Source of the DNA: Lepidodermella squamata
Taxonomy: Eukaryota > Gastrotricha
Length of the DNA stretch: 64,000 nt
Reading direction: 5' to 3'
Assembly (NCBI GenBank): GCA_047495785.1
Contig: JBLDXI010000020.1
Span: 310,001-374,000 of the forward strand
A model generated the notes under the pieces. It ran no database searches, was not told where the DNA came from, and worked only from the letters and a program-made list of their open reading frames with translations. The position numbers and the translations under genes were made by a program. This document shows positions 25,651 to 37,713 of this stretch, in pieces (position 1 is the stretch's first letter; the number at the start of each line of letters is the position of its first letter).

Positions 25651-28600
25651 TCTGTAGGCCAAAATTTCGTTGGTTGGCTAGACGTTATTTACGTGTCACG
25701 GTTGCTATGGTTGTACCTAGCTTGATCATTTTTCTCATGAAGCGATGATATAATAAAAGTAAATCCCTGGCGTTTATGGCCTTATGGAACTTGGGTAATT
25801 TCGACTTGTTGACATCGAAAGCAGCTCAGAGAACATTTTGGGACAAGCTTGACTGTTGAGAAGCCAATTCTGAGGATGAGGATTTCAATGCCACATTCAA
25901 AGATCATTATAGAGTTACCGTGTAACGCGTGACTTCGACGTAAAGGAACATGAAGCAACTTGGAGCTGGCAAAAGGTAGAAAACTTGATGGGCATTATTG
26001 AACTTCCTATTTCAGGGGCTATTTATTTATTATTCATTACTGAGCATTATATCCAGCTATCCGTACAAAAAAAGAAGTGAAATTAAGGTAGTCAGAGTGC
26101 CGTGAAAGTTAAGATCCGTTCATGTGTCCGTGAACTTATTTTATCTTATAATATATGATATGAGCTTCGGTTTGTTCACACTTTTTAGTGGCAGAACTAT
26201 TAACGAAATTCGAAATTTTCGCTTAGACTTAGCTGTAGTAGATAGCGCATCTGCTTTTAAATGAGCAATGTGTCCATCCAAGTTTCCCTTTTCTTCCGCT
26301 ATGGGTTATCAAACGGTCGGAATCCAATTAATGGGATCACTACCTTATCACCCATTTTGGCATCACAGTTTCTCTTCTTGGTCTACCTAGTGTGTGCGAT
26401 TTGATTTATTTTGAGTCAATTTTTGACGATTCGATGTTGGATGATTTGATATTTGAACAAAGATTTGATTCAACTTTAACATAATATTATATTCTACCGA
26501 AGATTCTGCGGGATCTCAATCGAGTCTTCATCAAGTTTGAAAAGGTGGCTTCTCGACTAGTCTAGTCTTAGAAATGTTGATCACTTTTCGAGTGAAGACA
26601 CACCCTTCCATTGCACAATCGCAAAAGTATCATCATCTCATAATATGAGGCCCGCCGTATGATAAGGGCCCTTATCCAATGCTGAATAATATTTTGGAAA
26701 AGTCGATTGTTAAAGTATAGTGCGTAATCACTCCAAATGTGCGACGAAACAGTAGCTATTGGGACCTTTTTCATGCGGCGTGTCTCGCATGCTTGGAAAT
26801 GTGCGTTTTTATCGCAAGCAGTGCAACGAATGTCAAAAAGAACAGAGAAGTACACCTATGTAAAAGATTGTGAAATATGTCAACAAATTAATATTATTTT
26901 GGGTCCACGCGATTAGATTTTGATGAAAATATTTGATTCGCCTGCTCAACGATTTAGGTTAACAATTAAAATCAATGGAATCCCAAACACTGGTGTTTAG
27001 CCACTACATAAGACGGTAGCATTTAATACTACCGTGTCCGTCATAGTCTCATTGACCTCTGTGTCGATTATTTTGAACCAGAAATTAGAAATGATGAATC
27101 CGTTGAAGTTAAATCAAACCAGTCGAAACCGTCCTATCGGCCCAGACGTTATACAGGCGAGATGCGTGTTTTTGTGCTTCAAAACAGCCGCGTGTGAAAA
27201 AGCTGACTTGGCTAAATACTGATCAAAATGCTGATTTTTGAAAACTGGTTCTAACTTATTTCTTTCCTCAGAATATCTAATAACGTGAGATTCCCCCAGG
27301 GTTAAGGGAGAGGCAACATGAAAATTCAATGTAGAGAGCACCTGATGCTGAAACTAGGATGTTTGAAAAATGTGCTGAAATCAGCTGGGCTGATAGGGCG
27401 ATTTCGACCACTTTTTGCACAGCCTAAACGGTGATGGATAGAGACAAGCGGGTTTCAAAATCGTGATCAGGGACCTCTAAAACTCCTAGAAATGTTGTCA
27501 ACTATTTTTTCTACCGGAGATAAATTATTCGGCCATGAAAGGGTTAACTCTTCAAAAGCCACGAGCTGCCGCCTAATAATTCAATTTAAGGGTGTACATT
27601 TTTCTAACATCAATTTTGGGGTTTTCACCATCAAAATGGGGCTTTCGCCAACGAAACTGCAACCGCCATCATTTTAGATACTTTCGACAACAAAATGGAT
27701 TTTCTCTCCAACAATTCCGAAAATACCCGCCGATTTAATGGAAACAGTTGGAGTGTTAGCGAACCACGTGCCGTTTTTAGCGCAGATGAAGCAGACTTGA
27801 TTGGTTACTTATGGGCGGGAACTGAGAGCCAACATCTATCCCATAGGTACATGTTTTCAGCAATTGGGGAGGTTATGATCACCTCCGAGGTTCCGCCGAA
27901 CCTCCGCGATTATAAGTTGGAATAATATATATGACTTAAAAAATATAAAGCGTTGCTCAAAACAATATTTTCGACGTTCGACAGTTCGTGATGGAAGTAA
28001 AAAAATCATATTTAAAACATTGATTCCTCAAGTTTTCTTGATTTTATTTCGTTACAAGTGAACATTCTCGCGACTATGGTCAATTCCATCCTGGTAGAGT
28101 CAGCATAATAAACGTAAGGAGCTTGGCTGAACAAGGTTGGCTGCTAAGGTGTGCGAAAAAACCAAGCAAGAGCGCTTCCCTATCCCTGCTGTTATGAGGA
28201 ATGTATCTGACTCGGTTTGCCAGTGCCTCAACGAAATGTCAACGAGTCAACGAAATGCCAGCTGCGTAACATCAAGTCGACTCTATAATATATTTGCTTA
28301 GCACATTTTTTTAGGCGCCACCGATCGTTGATAAGAATCTCTTCCTAATCGACATACTTACTATTTTTGCCCTCTTTGCTATCGACCCGATGTTGCGATT
28401 TCATAGCATACTCCCAACTTCCCAGACCCATACCCAGACCGGCACCAAAATCGTTCACCGTGAGATCGAATCACCCTTGTTCACTAAAACTATTCGTGGA
28501 CACTACAAGTTTATGGCGAACAACTGTGAAGAGTTTGATGTTCACCGCTGTTCACAAAGTTTTATTTGGTAAACAATCTCATATATTTGTTCACCGATCT

Positions 28601-29400
28601 TAGTGCCGGACGACAGCGGAGATTTAGCGGGGAGAAAAACCGGACGACAAATTATTACCTATGTTGAAACCAGGTATCTCATATCTCATCTATATTCAAT
28701 CTATTCGAAATTCAAATTTTTGCAGATTATGCCACTAACTAGTATATGTAGGGCATAGCGAATGGAATTTGCAGTTCCTTCGTACATCACAAAATGCGCG
28801 TCCAAATATCTCGAGTATGATCAATTTTTTGGAAACTTGAGACTGCAGGATATGGTGAAAGTGACTCTTTCAAGGCATAACTTGAGTCTGCATCGTGAGA
28901 TTTGTAGTATGGCCATACTGATAGGTTGATGAAAAAATGTGGCCAATGGCCAAAAGTGTCATTACACGATCAAATCGATGATGAAATTGAAATGAAGAAA
29001 TCGACAATGTTGCTTCATTCGTCTTGATCGTAAGCGCTATCGAAATCTTCGAAGCCGAATTATCACGCCCGATAATTTTATGAATATATTTCCAATTCTG
29101 GATGCTGACCGGCATTACCTAATTATAACGACCTCGATACCTAGGAATGCAGCGCGTAAAAGCCCCTGAAGTTTCGTCTCGATAGAATCACCTCAGAGTT
29201 AGTTTCTTGCGTTCTCCATACATGAAACAAAAGGATCGTGAATCACTAAAATCATGAATTGATAACAATTAGTCTTTGTGAATCGCATAAGGGCGTTATG
29301 AGTTAGCGACTTAGTCCAATTCGAAGTTCAAAACAGTGCCATGCTTTATCAAGTTGAAAAAAATTATCATTACTCGCCGCGCGCGCACCTGTTTGCACCG
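25651..29400. other. Intergenic region, about 3.7 kb
   Basis: AT-rich sequence between ETFA and the Islet gene. It has short internal echoes, for example two CCGGACGACA copies near 28607 and 28641, and imperfect cytosine-poor repeats near 27600-27700. The longest frame (27695-27925) lacks any recognisable motif. I see no gene here. Confidence 0.45.
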
Positions 29401-29640
29401 TAAAAATTACACACGCGTACACATGAGAAAGGCGAATGAACGACGCACGTGCGTTCTCGCTTGGCGCTGACCAATCAGCGTGCAGCTAGGCGGCGCTTAG
29501 CGCAGTCAGCAAATCACAGCGCAGTGCAGCCGCACGCGCAGGCGCGCACATGCTTTTGTATATGTAGAATGCTTAGCAAAACATGGGCATGTGCGGCTCG
29601 TGATCGTATCTCGACAACTCACATTCTGTCTGTCATATAA
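29401..29640 (+). promoter_or_regulatory. Putative Islet gene promoter region
   Basis: A GC-richer block 190-430 nt upstream of the start codon contains the 12 bp palindrome ACGCACGTGCGT (29443-29454, with a CACGTG E-box core), a CCAAT box (29471-29475) in TGACCAATCAGCG, and several GCGC runs. The position fits a promoter. There is no direct evidence for the initiation site. Confidence 0.35.
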
Positions 29641-29826
29641 ATGAAACGAGCTGACAAGAGTACACCCACCTTCCACCCGTAGCCGCAAATTAGCCACTTC
29701 TTTTTGTCGCTGTATTTACCCAATTCGCTGAGACACTAGTCCCACGTTTAATTCGATTACTTATATTCCCCATGAAAGACCACACTCGCGATTTTGTTCG
29801 ATATAGGTTGACATTTTCATAAGAAA

Positions 29827-32800
29827 ATGAACACGATGGTTGTTGCAGATCAGCAACAGCAACAAAACGGGCCAACTTTTACGCCCCTATCTGCTGTCAA
29901 CAGCTCGATCGTCGACAGCTTCGTGCTTGCTCAGCAACAGCAGCAAAAGCCATGGGGCCAGTCGCCTACCCAGGCCGCCACTCCTGGTGCATCAGCTACC
30001 GCCAGTGCTCGAACGATCATGTTTGGCGGTTCCAACAACGGCTCAGCGCCTGGAAACCCTACAAGTAAGTCATGATTTTCTTTCAATTTTGATATTTTTT
30101 CATCTTTTATTTTTCATTTAGAACTTTCTTTACCTATATGCTCGGGCTGTGGCCAACCGATATTAGATAAATACGTTTTACATGTTGCACCTGATTCGAC
30201 ATGGCACGCTGACTGGTAAGTCAGCTGACCCCTTTTTTGTCGCTGATTTCATGATACCTTGTTTTTTAATGCAACTAGCTTACGTTGCGCGGAATGTAGT
30301 CAACCACTTGACGAGACGTGTACTTGCTACGTTCGAAATGGCCTGGCTTACTGCAAAAACGATTACGCCAAGTAAGTTCACTTTATTTTAGTTTCCTCGG
30401 TTATTTGAATCCACGTTGGCGCAATCCTCATTCGGGTGAAATTTTGCTCACCGGCGGCTGTTCGCAGAGGCGGGCGCTGCGCCAGGAAGCAGTCCAAGGG
30501 GGCTGAACAGCGCGCGATCGTCTGCCGTTTCCTTCCTTTGTGCCTTGGCGCTGCTGTAACCCGAGTCGGCGCAGCTGCGCCTCGGAAAACAAGCGGGCGC
30601 ATGTTGTTGTTTTGTTGTTTGCGCTGGCAACGCGTGTCGACTTCGACGCGGCTGCGTGTTTTTTTCTGGCGACACGCGCCTCGCGTCTCGTGTCGCGTCG
30701 ATCGACGACATCGGCGACGAGCCACTGAGCAGCCACCGGGGATTCATCGCCAGCGCCGCCTGTCGCGCATCGCTCGGCACAACATCATCGGCGTCGCGTG
30801 TTTTGCCGCCGCTCGCACCCGGGCTCATCGATGGGCATTTGAAGCTTCGAAAAAGATAGCGCTACTTGCGCGTATGTGTATGTTCGCGCGCATCTGCTGC
30901 CGATGCTGCTGCTGCTGCTGCTGATAGTTGAATTATTAAATTTTCTTCGATCACACGCGTCGCAGAGAGACAGCTCCACCCGCGACAAATCGCACGTACG
31001 CCACGAGCTGCCGCCGTTTGACGATCGGGACGGCAATTGCAATGCCCGCGGGATTTGCTGATTTTCAAATCTGCGGCTATGCACACTGATTTCTGCAGCA
31101 GCAGCAGCAGTAGCGATCTTCGTCGTCATCGTCGTCGTCGCAGCAGCAGCATCGTCAACAATCGCGCCACATGCGCGGCTAATAACTCATAACGTTCCGT
31201 CGGCAAAGCGTGTTCTGCACTGAGAAAAATTGAACGTAAAATTTAAGGCGCAGACTAGACCACCTTTTGCATTCGAGGAAAACTCAATTTTTAGGGACGA
31301 GAAATTGAAATTTTAAATGACACCATTTTTATTCATCTCTTTCCAGGCTGTTCGGAACACGATGTGCGCGGTGCCAAAAATCATTTTCGCGCCTCGATTC
31401 AATCATGCGAGTTCGTTCAGCGTCAAGTGGAGGAAACGTTATGTTTCACACGGATTGCTTTATGTGTTACGCCTGCGGATGTCCTTTACTACCCGGCACC
31501 CGTTTCGCCCTTCTCGGTGGCCCGGCGCCGCCAGAAGCTGGCAACCCAGGCGACGTAGCTCTTCTGTTGTGCGAGCGCGACTTCGACGAGCGACCACAGT
31601 ACGCCGCGCGTATGGGCCGACCCGTCGGTGACTCGCCGATGATCGAAAATCACCACCCGTTCGGATTCATGCCGCCACCGCCTATGCACATGACACCAGC
31701 GCCGGGCGCCGATGGCATCGTCATGCTGGATGGCGCGCCCGGGCAGCCGGGCCTGCTCAACCTGGATGCGATGGAAGCGCTGGGCCAGCGGTCGGCAATG
31801 TCGGCGCATCACGGCGGCAACGCGCCAGTGCCGGCAAGCGGCAAGCACCACGGCAGCAGCACTGGCGAGCACAAAGGTGAGTGTAAAGGGTGCAAGCTGG
31901 CGAACAGCAGGCAACAGTTTTTATGGCACTTGCGCGACAAGTGCCCTCACGACTTGCATGCGACGACTTATTTACTCGAAGCGCGCTCAGGTGGGAAATT
32001 TTTGCACTGGCCCGCGTGGCGGCGTCATTCACGCGACTTTATTAGCCACTCGTTGCCGCGGCCGGCTTCCGCGATGCGCGCTTCGCTGTCTCTTTCGGTT
32101 TCCTGCGAACGTGACGGAGCGCTGCGAGTGTTGCCAAGCGGGATCGGCCGCGTTGAGAGACCCATCGCGGCCACCGTAAACATGCGCGGCGTGCGGCCAT
32201 GCAGGTATAGGCAGTATCATGTTGCGAATGTTTATCAACATACCACCACGGCCGCGCTGCGCAGGCATGCCCTGTGAAATGTCTTGCCGGCCCCGCGAGC
32301 CACAACACCTCGGTGTGTTATTGCTAGTGATCAGTGCTGTGGCTCGAACCGGCTTACCTGGCTGTAATAGCAACTCGTTAGCTGCGGCTCAGCATTCTTG
32401 CAGTAGGCGGATCTGTCGGCAGGGTGCGCTCGTTTTCGCATTTCTGCCCGACTCGCGCGCGCTCCCGCACCTTGTTCTGCGTCGTTTCTTCCACGCCTGC
32501 GCGCGCTTCATCTTCGCGTTCATGGTTGCTGGGCCGCTTCTTCGAACGCTCGACAAATCGCAGACGCCGCGGCGCCATTATTATATTATTGTTGTTGATG
32601 TTACACGCTGCGTTATTGGCCCTTATTTATCGATCGCGAACATGATGAGCAGGAAAGCAAAACAAACACGAGATATCATAATCATATCGTACCGATGATT
32701 TCTGTATGTGGGCCACCCAGCAGCCGCCCCGATTAAAACAATAACCCTAATCACCGCATGCCGACTGCTCGATGACTGACGCGTGTTTAGACTCGTCCGT

Positions 32801-35008
32801 AATTTATGGTTGCCAGCAAGTCTAGCCTCATCAAATCGCAACACTAGCCAGAAATGAAAAATAATATAACTGTGTGTAAAATGATTCACATCGATTACAA
32901 TTAATGTCGATAGATAATTAATAAGAAAAGATTGGGAAAATCACTACTATTATAATCTATTTCTTAATTCTTATTATAGTCTGCGAGAAATCGTCATCGG
33001 TCTCAAGCTGCGGCAGTGGTAGCACTGGCGGAAATGGTGGAAAGCCGCAAATGGGTTCAGGCGGGCGGAGTCGTGAATCTAAGACAACTCGAGTTCGAAC
33101 TGTCCTCAACGAAAAACAACTAAACACCCTGAGGGCTTGTTACGCGGCGAACCCTCGGCCCGATGCGTTGATGAAGGAGCAATTGGTCGAAATGACCGGT
33201 CTATCGCCTCGTGTAATTCGCGTCTGGTTTCAAAACAAGCGTTGCAAGGACAAGAAAAAGAGCATGCTTATGAAGCTGCAGGCGCAACACATGTCGAGTT
33301 CGGACAAGGTAACTTTTTCATCATTTTACGTCCATTTTTCGGTCAGTATTATCGCCGGCGCTGTTCACTTGTTATGCTGGCACCTGCGACTTTTTGGCGC
33401 TGTTATTTGTTATATTGTTGGTTGTAAATTCCGGAAGTAGCCATGGGAGAGAAGCCGGGGGTGGCCAGGCAGGCTTCTGCGGCCGCGCAGGTCGGCGATA
33501 AGCACGTGGAAAAGCGGGCCGAGTCGCAACAATAACACGCCTATCAAGCCACGAACCCAAGAAGGCGCGGCGCAGTGACGCCGCGGGCACAGCGGCGGCG
33601 GCGTTATCGGCCGCTTCTCACGCTGGCGACGCAAAATAACGGCAGCGAGCGCACGTGGCACGGTGCGGCTTTTTTAGCGAGCGTGTGTCTCTGTTACACT
33701 AGTGGTGTGACAAGGCGACAAGACAAATCGAATCACGCGGGTGAAGATGTAAAGTTGTAAGGGGTGTCATCAGGGATTAGGACACCGGCAGCTGAGGCTT
33801 AACAGCTGCGGCGGTTGGTGGCGATTTCACGAGTGAACGGCGCCGAGTTGCCAGCGAGCGCCCTCTAATTTTATTAATCTCAGCCATCACGTGTCATTTT
33901 TACAACGCCTCAATTATTACATGATGATTTTCTATGTTTTCCAGGTCGCGGCGCTGCAGTCGGCGATGCCGATCATTGCGCAGGACGCGATGCCGCACTC
34001 GGGCGAGTCGCCGATGCACGGCTCCGAGGTGGCGATCCACGCCTTCTCGCAATCGGCGTGGAAGTCGCTGGCCGACTTTGCGATGAACGCAGACATCGAA
34101 CCTTCTCAGTCGTTCCAACAATTCGTAAGTGTTGTTTCCGCTTCTAATGTGATGATACACGCGCCTGTTTGCCGACGCGGTGTTTTCTTGCCGCCGTGTT
34201 TTGCGCATCGCGCTCTCCATGCCAGTAATAGACGTCGCTGAGAAGTCGCGATGCAAAACAAGTAGCGCCAAGTTGGGTCATCAGCGCACTGTATCGTTTC
34301 TTGGCGGCATGTTTTCGCCGCTGCTTAGCGCCCGTATCATTGCTGCTTAGACGCGTCGCGGCGTGCGTCTATTATTTGCCTTGACACGCCTTCTTGTGCA
34401 CGGCCTCGAACGCGTCGCATCGCATTCGTGCGGCACCGTACGATGGCTCATCGAGACTCGACACAAGCCGCGCCTCGCTGCGGAAGCTGACGGGCACGAT
34501 TGCGCGGCAAATATTTACGCAATCCGCACCTGCGAGCGCGCTACTCAAATACGCCCGGCGCAGTAGGCAGCGCGTAACCGCTACATGATGAACCTATGAG
34601 TCTACCTATCTATCAACGAACAATCAGGTGAACGCAGTAAAAAAAGCACATGATGAATAGAATCCCCCGCTTTGGAACCGCAGAATAATAATTGATCGAG
34701 AACAAAAAAATGAAAGAATGCCGAACTAAAAAAAATTTTGATCTCAGGTAAACGGAGTTGATGGTAACGGATCGAAAGGCATGCATCATTTGAGGCATCA
34801 CCGGTCGCTTCACAGCAACAACAGCCACAACCATACCACATCGGATGGCATATCGGACGGTGACGATGACGACGACATTGACGAAGATGAAGTTTTGGCT
34901 GATGATGATGACGACATGATTATGATGGGCAGCGGCTCCGGTTCAGGGATGGGCGGCGGCTGCTCGTCCACCTCTCCCACCTCGGCTGCCGTGTGCAATC
35001 GGCTATGA
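29827..35008 (+). CDS. ISL1: Islet-class LIM-homeodomain transcription factor
   Basis: Seven exons (29827-30064, 30122-30215, 30279-30371, 31347-31876, 32980-33308, 33945-34124, 34748-35008) encode 574 residues. After a Gln-rich leader comes LIM1 (about 85-140; [19 protein letters not shown]), then LIM2 (about 148-216; [19 protein letters not shown]). A Pro/Gly/His-rich linker follows. The homeodomain (about 355-413) includes [20 protein letters not shown] and [17 protein letters not shown], virtually identical to vertebrate ISL1. The Islet-specific [20 protein letters not shown] motif is present. The end is a His-rich then strongly acidic tail unlike the vertebrate one. It is a nuclear factor for motor neuron and endodermal fates, binding DNA and LDB cofactors. 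The protein is far longer than the 349-residue human ISL1, owing to the leader, linker and tail. Introns 3 to 6 are long and GC-rich. Poly(A) signals are at 36279-36288. Confidence 0.93.
30905..31149. repeat. Complementary triplet arrays in Islet intron 3
   Basis: A (GCT)n run of about six units (30905-30923) is followed 170 nt later by a (GCA)n run (31095-31110), a (CGT)-rich run (31120-31140) and (CAG)3 (31141-31149). The GCT and GCA/CAG runs are complementary and could pair in the pre-mRNA. Their biological role is unknown. Confidence 0.6.
31925..31945 (+). other. Perfect 8 bp stem-loop just inside Islet intron 4
   Basis: GGCACTTG, a five-base loop CGCGA, then CAAGTGCC, starting 49 nt after the GTGAGT donor. 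Reading through the donor stays open for about 130 codons. The hairpin could therefore modulate use of that splice site, or be chance in a GC-rich intron. Confidence 0.4.
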
Positions 35009-37713
35009 GAAAGCGATGCCTTTCCCACAGCCTACCTTTTATATCCCGGAAAAGCCCTCTGAGAAAAAACTCAAACGCAGTTTGATTGAAGATTTCTCAT
35101 CAATCTCACCAAACTATCTTGTAGGAATACAGAAATGATACATATTGCCATCTCTAAGTATAAAAATGGTTCGCATATTATTTATCACCATCAATTTTCA
35201 TGATGCATAAACAGAGCCTGGATTTGCGCGGTTCATATTAGCTACCTAATATTTTAACCATACACCTTAATTATTTATTATTTGGTCTGACATATACGGT
35301 ATATGTGTATTTATATTTCGTGGTGTTGTGAAATTTCGAATGTATCATTTCTCGCGCGATTTCCTCGGTACTGCTAGTCACCTGTAGAAGAAGCTATTTC
35401 TTTTTATAAGTAACGAACGTACTTATATTCACGTACCCAGCTAACATCTTCGTGTCGCTTTCTTCTCCTCACTCTTGTTTGACGTTTATTTCCCTTCCCG
35501 CAGCGACAATCATGTTCTCTTTGATGGAACGCTGAATAACAAAAAATCGTAGCATTTTCGTGATAGATACCCGAATCGACATTCTTCTGTTGTATGCAAA
35601 GTGTCAATGACGTCAACTTGAAAAAATGTATGAAATTTCCTGCGAAGACCACGCTGCCTGAAGCAGATGAAAGATTATTAATTTCAATCAAACGTCATAG
35701 ATCGGTATCTTTCAACCGAGAATGACCTTATGTACATATCTTCAGTATGTTATGATGATATTTCTGATTCGGTTGTAAATACCTGGCCACGACTTGAGAA
35801 TGACGTAAGATAATTATCTCGAAAAATATCGTTATAATTTTGTCAATATTATATTTCGGAAAGCTTGAATATCGAATTTTTCTCAAGTTTTTTCAGTTGC
35901 AGTAGTTTAATAATTATTATCATCAAAAACAACGATTCCACCCCGTGTGTCGCTCTGGATTGGTAGACGAGATGAATATTATTCTATTATATGATGGAAA
36001 ATTGAAAATATTGTCTGCTTATTTAGCATACATGATTTAAAAAGTATTATCATCAGTTGCGAAATTCATGTCTGTGCTCATATTGTTGTTTGTTCGGAGC
36101 CCAATAGAGGGGCTCCAATGGTTTGGCGTGAATTTCGGATAAAAAAGTATAAATCGGATGACTTATTATAACGCGTATTAAACTGAGCGAAAAGGCGCGC
36201 ACAATTTATTTTGCACCAATACTGACGTGTCAGCTCGATGAAAAAAGATGATGAACATGTGTATAATGCGAGAATAACAATAAATAAATCGGAGAAAGAT
36301 TGATTACGCGTTTGTTATTTCACCTTTACCTGTGGCAATTAATTGCTGGCATGTTTATTTTCTTAACAATTACAGCTCGCGGTCGAGGCCCATTTCAGCG
36401 GTTCTAAAAATAAACGATTATCTAGGCTTAATTGCGCCGGATCCTCACATTTGTATATCGCCGTCAAATTTTACGCTGCTTCCGCACGGCTTTCTTTCCT
36501 TCTTTCAATGTTTTGGGGATTTTCTGCAATTCCATCCTCTTTTCACACCGAGCGAGGGAAAATTGAAGAGGCGGCGAGGAGACGCATTTTCTTTCCATCG
36601 AAAACAGTTCAAATTTTCAATTTTACAAATGGATGTGCACACGCGTGGCTGCCGACAAAGAGCGCCGATGCGGCGTCTTAGATATTAATACACTAGACTC
36701 TCAACCGTGATTGCTGATATTCATAATGAAATGAACACTGTCGCCGAATCACGAGTGCGGATGCGATGTATTTAGTCGAAAGGCGAGCGATGTACGCGGT
36801 GTCTTCCTTCTCTCCCTTCTCTGTGGCCGCTCTTCATCGCCGCTAATGGATGGCGGATCGATGATGCGGTTGGCTTCGAAGACGCGCGGAAGTTTGCAGT
36901 TCGGCCGGATGTTGGCGCGAACCAGCAGCTTTGTTCCGCCCGCGATGCGCCGCGGTCATTAGGCTTGGTTAAAAGCGCAAACAAGCGCTTCATTTAACTG
37001 TATGAATTCAATCAGGCATCAGGCAGCAGCACCAGCAGCAGCAGCATGTTTGACGAGCTCGTCGTCGCTTTCCGCTTCGACGGATGCTGCGATCCGCCCT
37101 TTTGGCCCTCACGCCGACGGTTAGCTCAGGCATCGTCATCGCGGGCATCGTCGAGTGTGCGTGCGATGCGCGCTCTCCACGCCGTCGACGCTTAATTGAC
37201 GGCCACGCGCTCGGTTCAAGAGCGCGCGAGGAATTTGTTTACATTTCAGGCGATTTTTTACATCGCCGTGTTCCCACAATCAGCACGCGAGAAAAGAACT
37301 TGTCCTCGAGAGTTGTTCGCACGTGAAACCTCGGTGTAGAGTGTCTAACAAAAACAAAAACAACGATTTTGTCGCAGCGTTGCGCAACGTTTGCCGAGAG
37401 CCACCTGCGCCAAACCGCCAAAGCGCTTCACGGCAAACAGGCGCGCACCTGCCTGCCTTCGGGCTACAGCAGCGGTTTGACACGCGTAACCGATATACTA
37501 GTCGGCAGCTAATAAACAAATAATATAACATCAAAGCCTTTTTATTTTGCGGTTTAATAATAAACTGACGGTGCGGTGTATTACGGGAAATCACTTACAT
37601 CACATGAAAAGCAATTGAAATAAAAAATTCAAATTCTCAGAATTGAATCGCATTAGAGGTCATCTTAAGTTTATGAAAAATATTCCCGGAAAAATCGAAC
37701 GCCGTGTATTACT
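35009..37713. other. Convergent 3' intergenic region, 2.7 kb
   Basis: The first 1.3 kb is probably the Islet 3' UTR, with overlapping AATAAA at 36279-36288. A tttatt at 37541-37546 could be the minus-strand poly(A) signal of the EB-like gene. The middle holds GC-rich stretches (36780-37490) with trinucleotide CAG runs near 37024-37045. No coding exon was recognised. Confidence 0.45.

Noticed and set aside
27695-27925. 76-codon plus-strand frame as a small acidic gene
   Set aside because: It starts with a proper ATG after a cattttag site, but the product has no recognisable feature and no second exon, and the area is imperfectly repetitive.
30428-30924. Several overlapping long frames in Islet intron 3
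   Set aside because: They are products of GC-rich, stop-poor intron sequence; all are low-complexity Arg/Ala/Ser and overlap on both strands.
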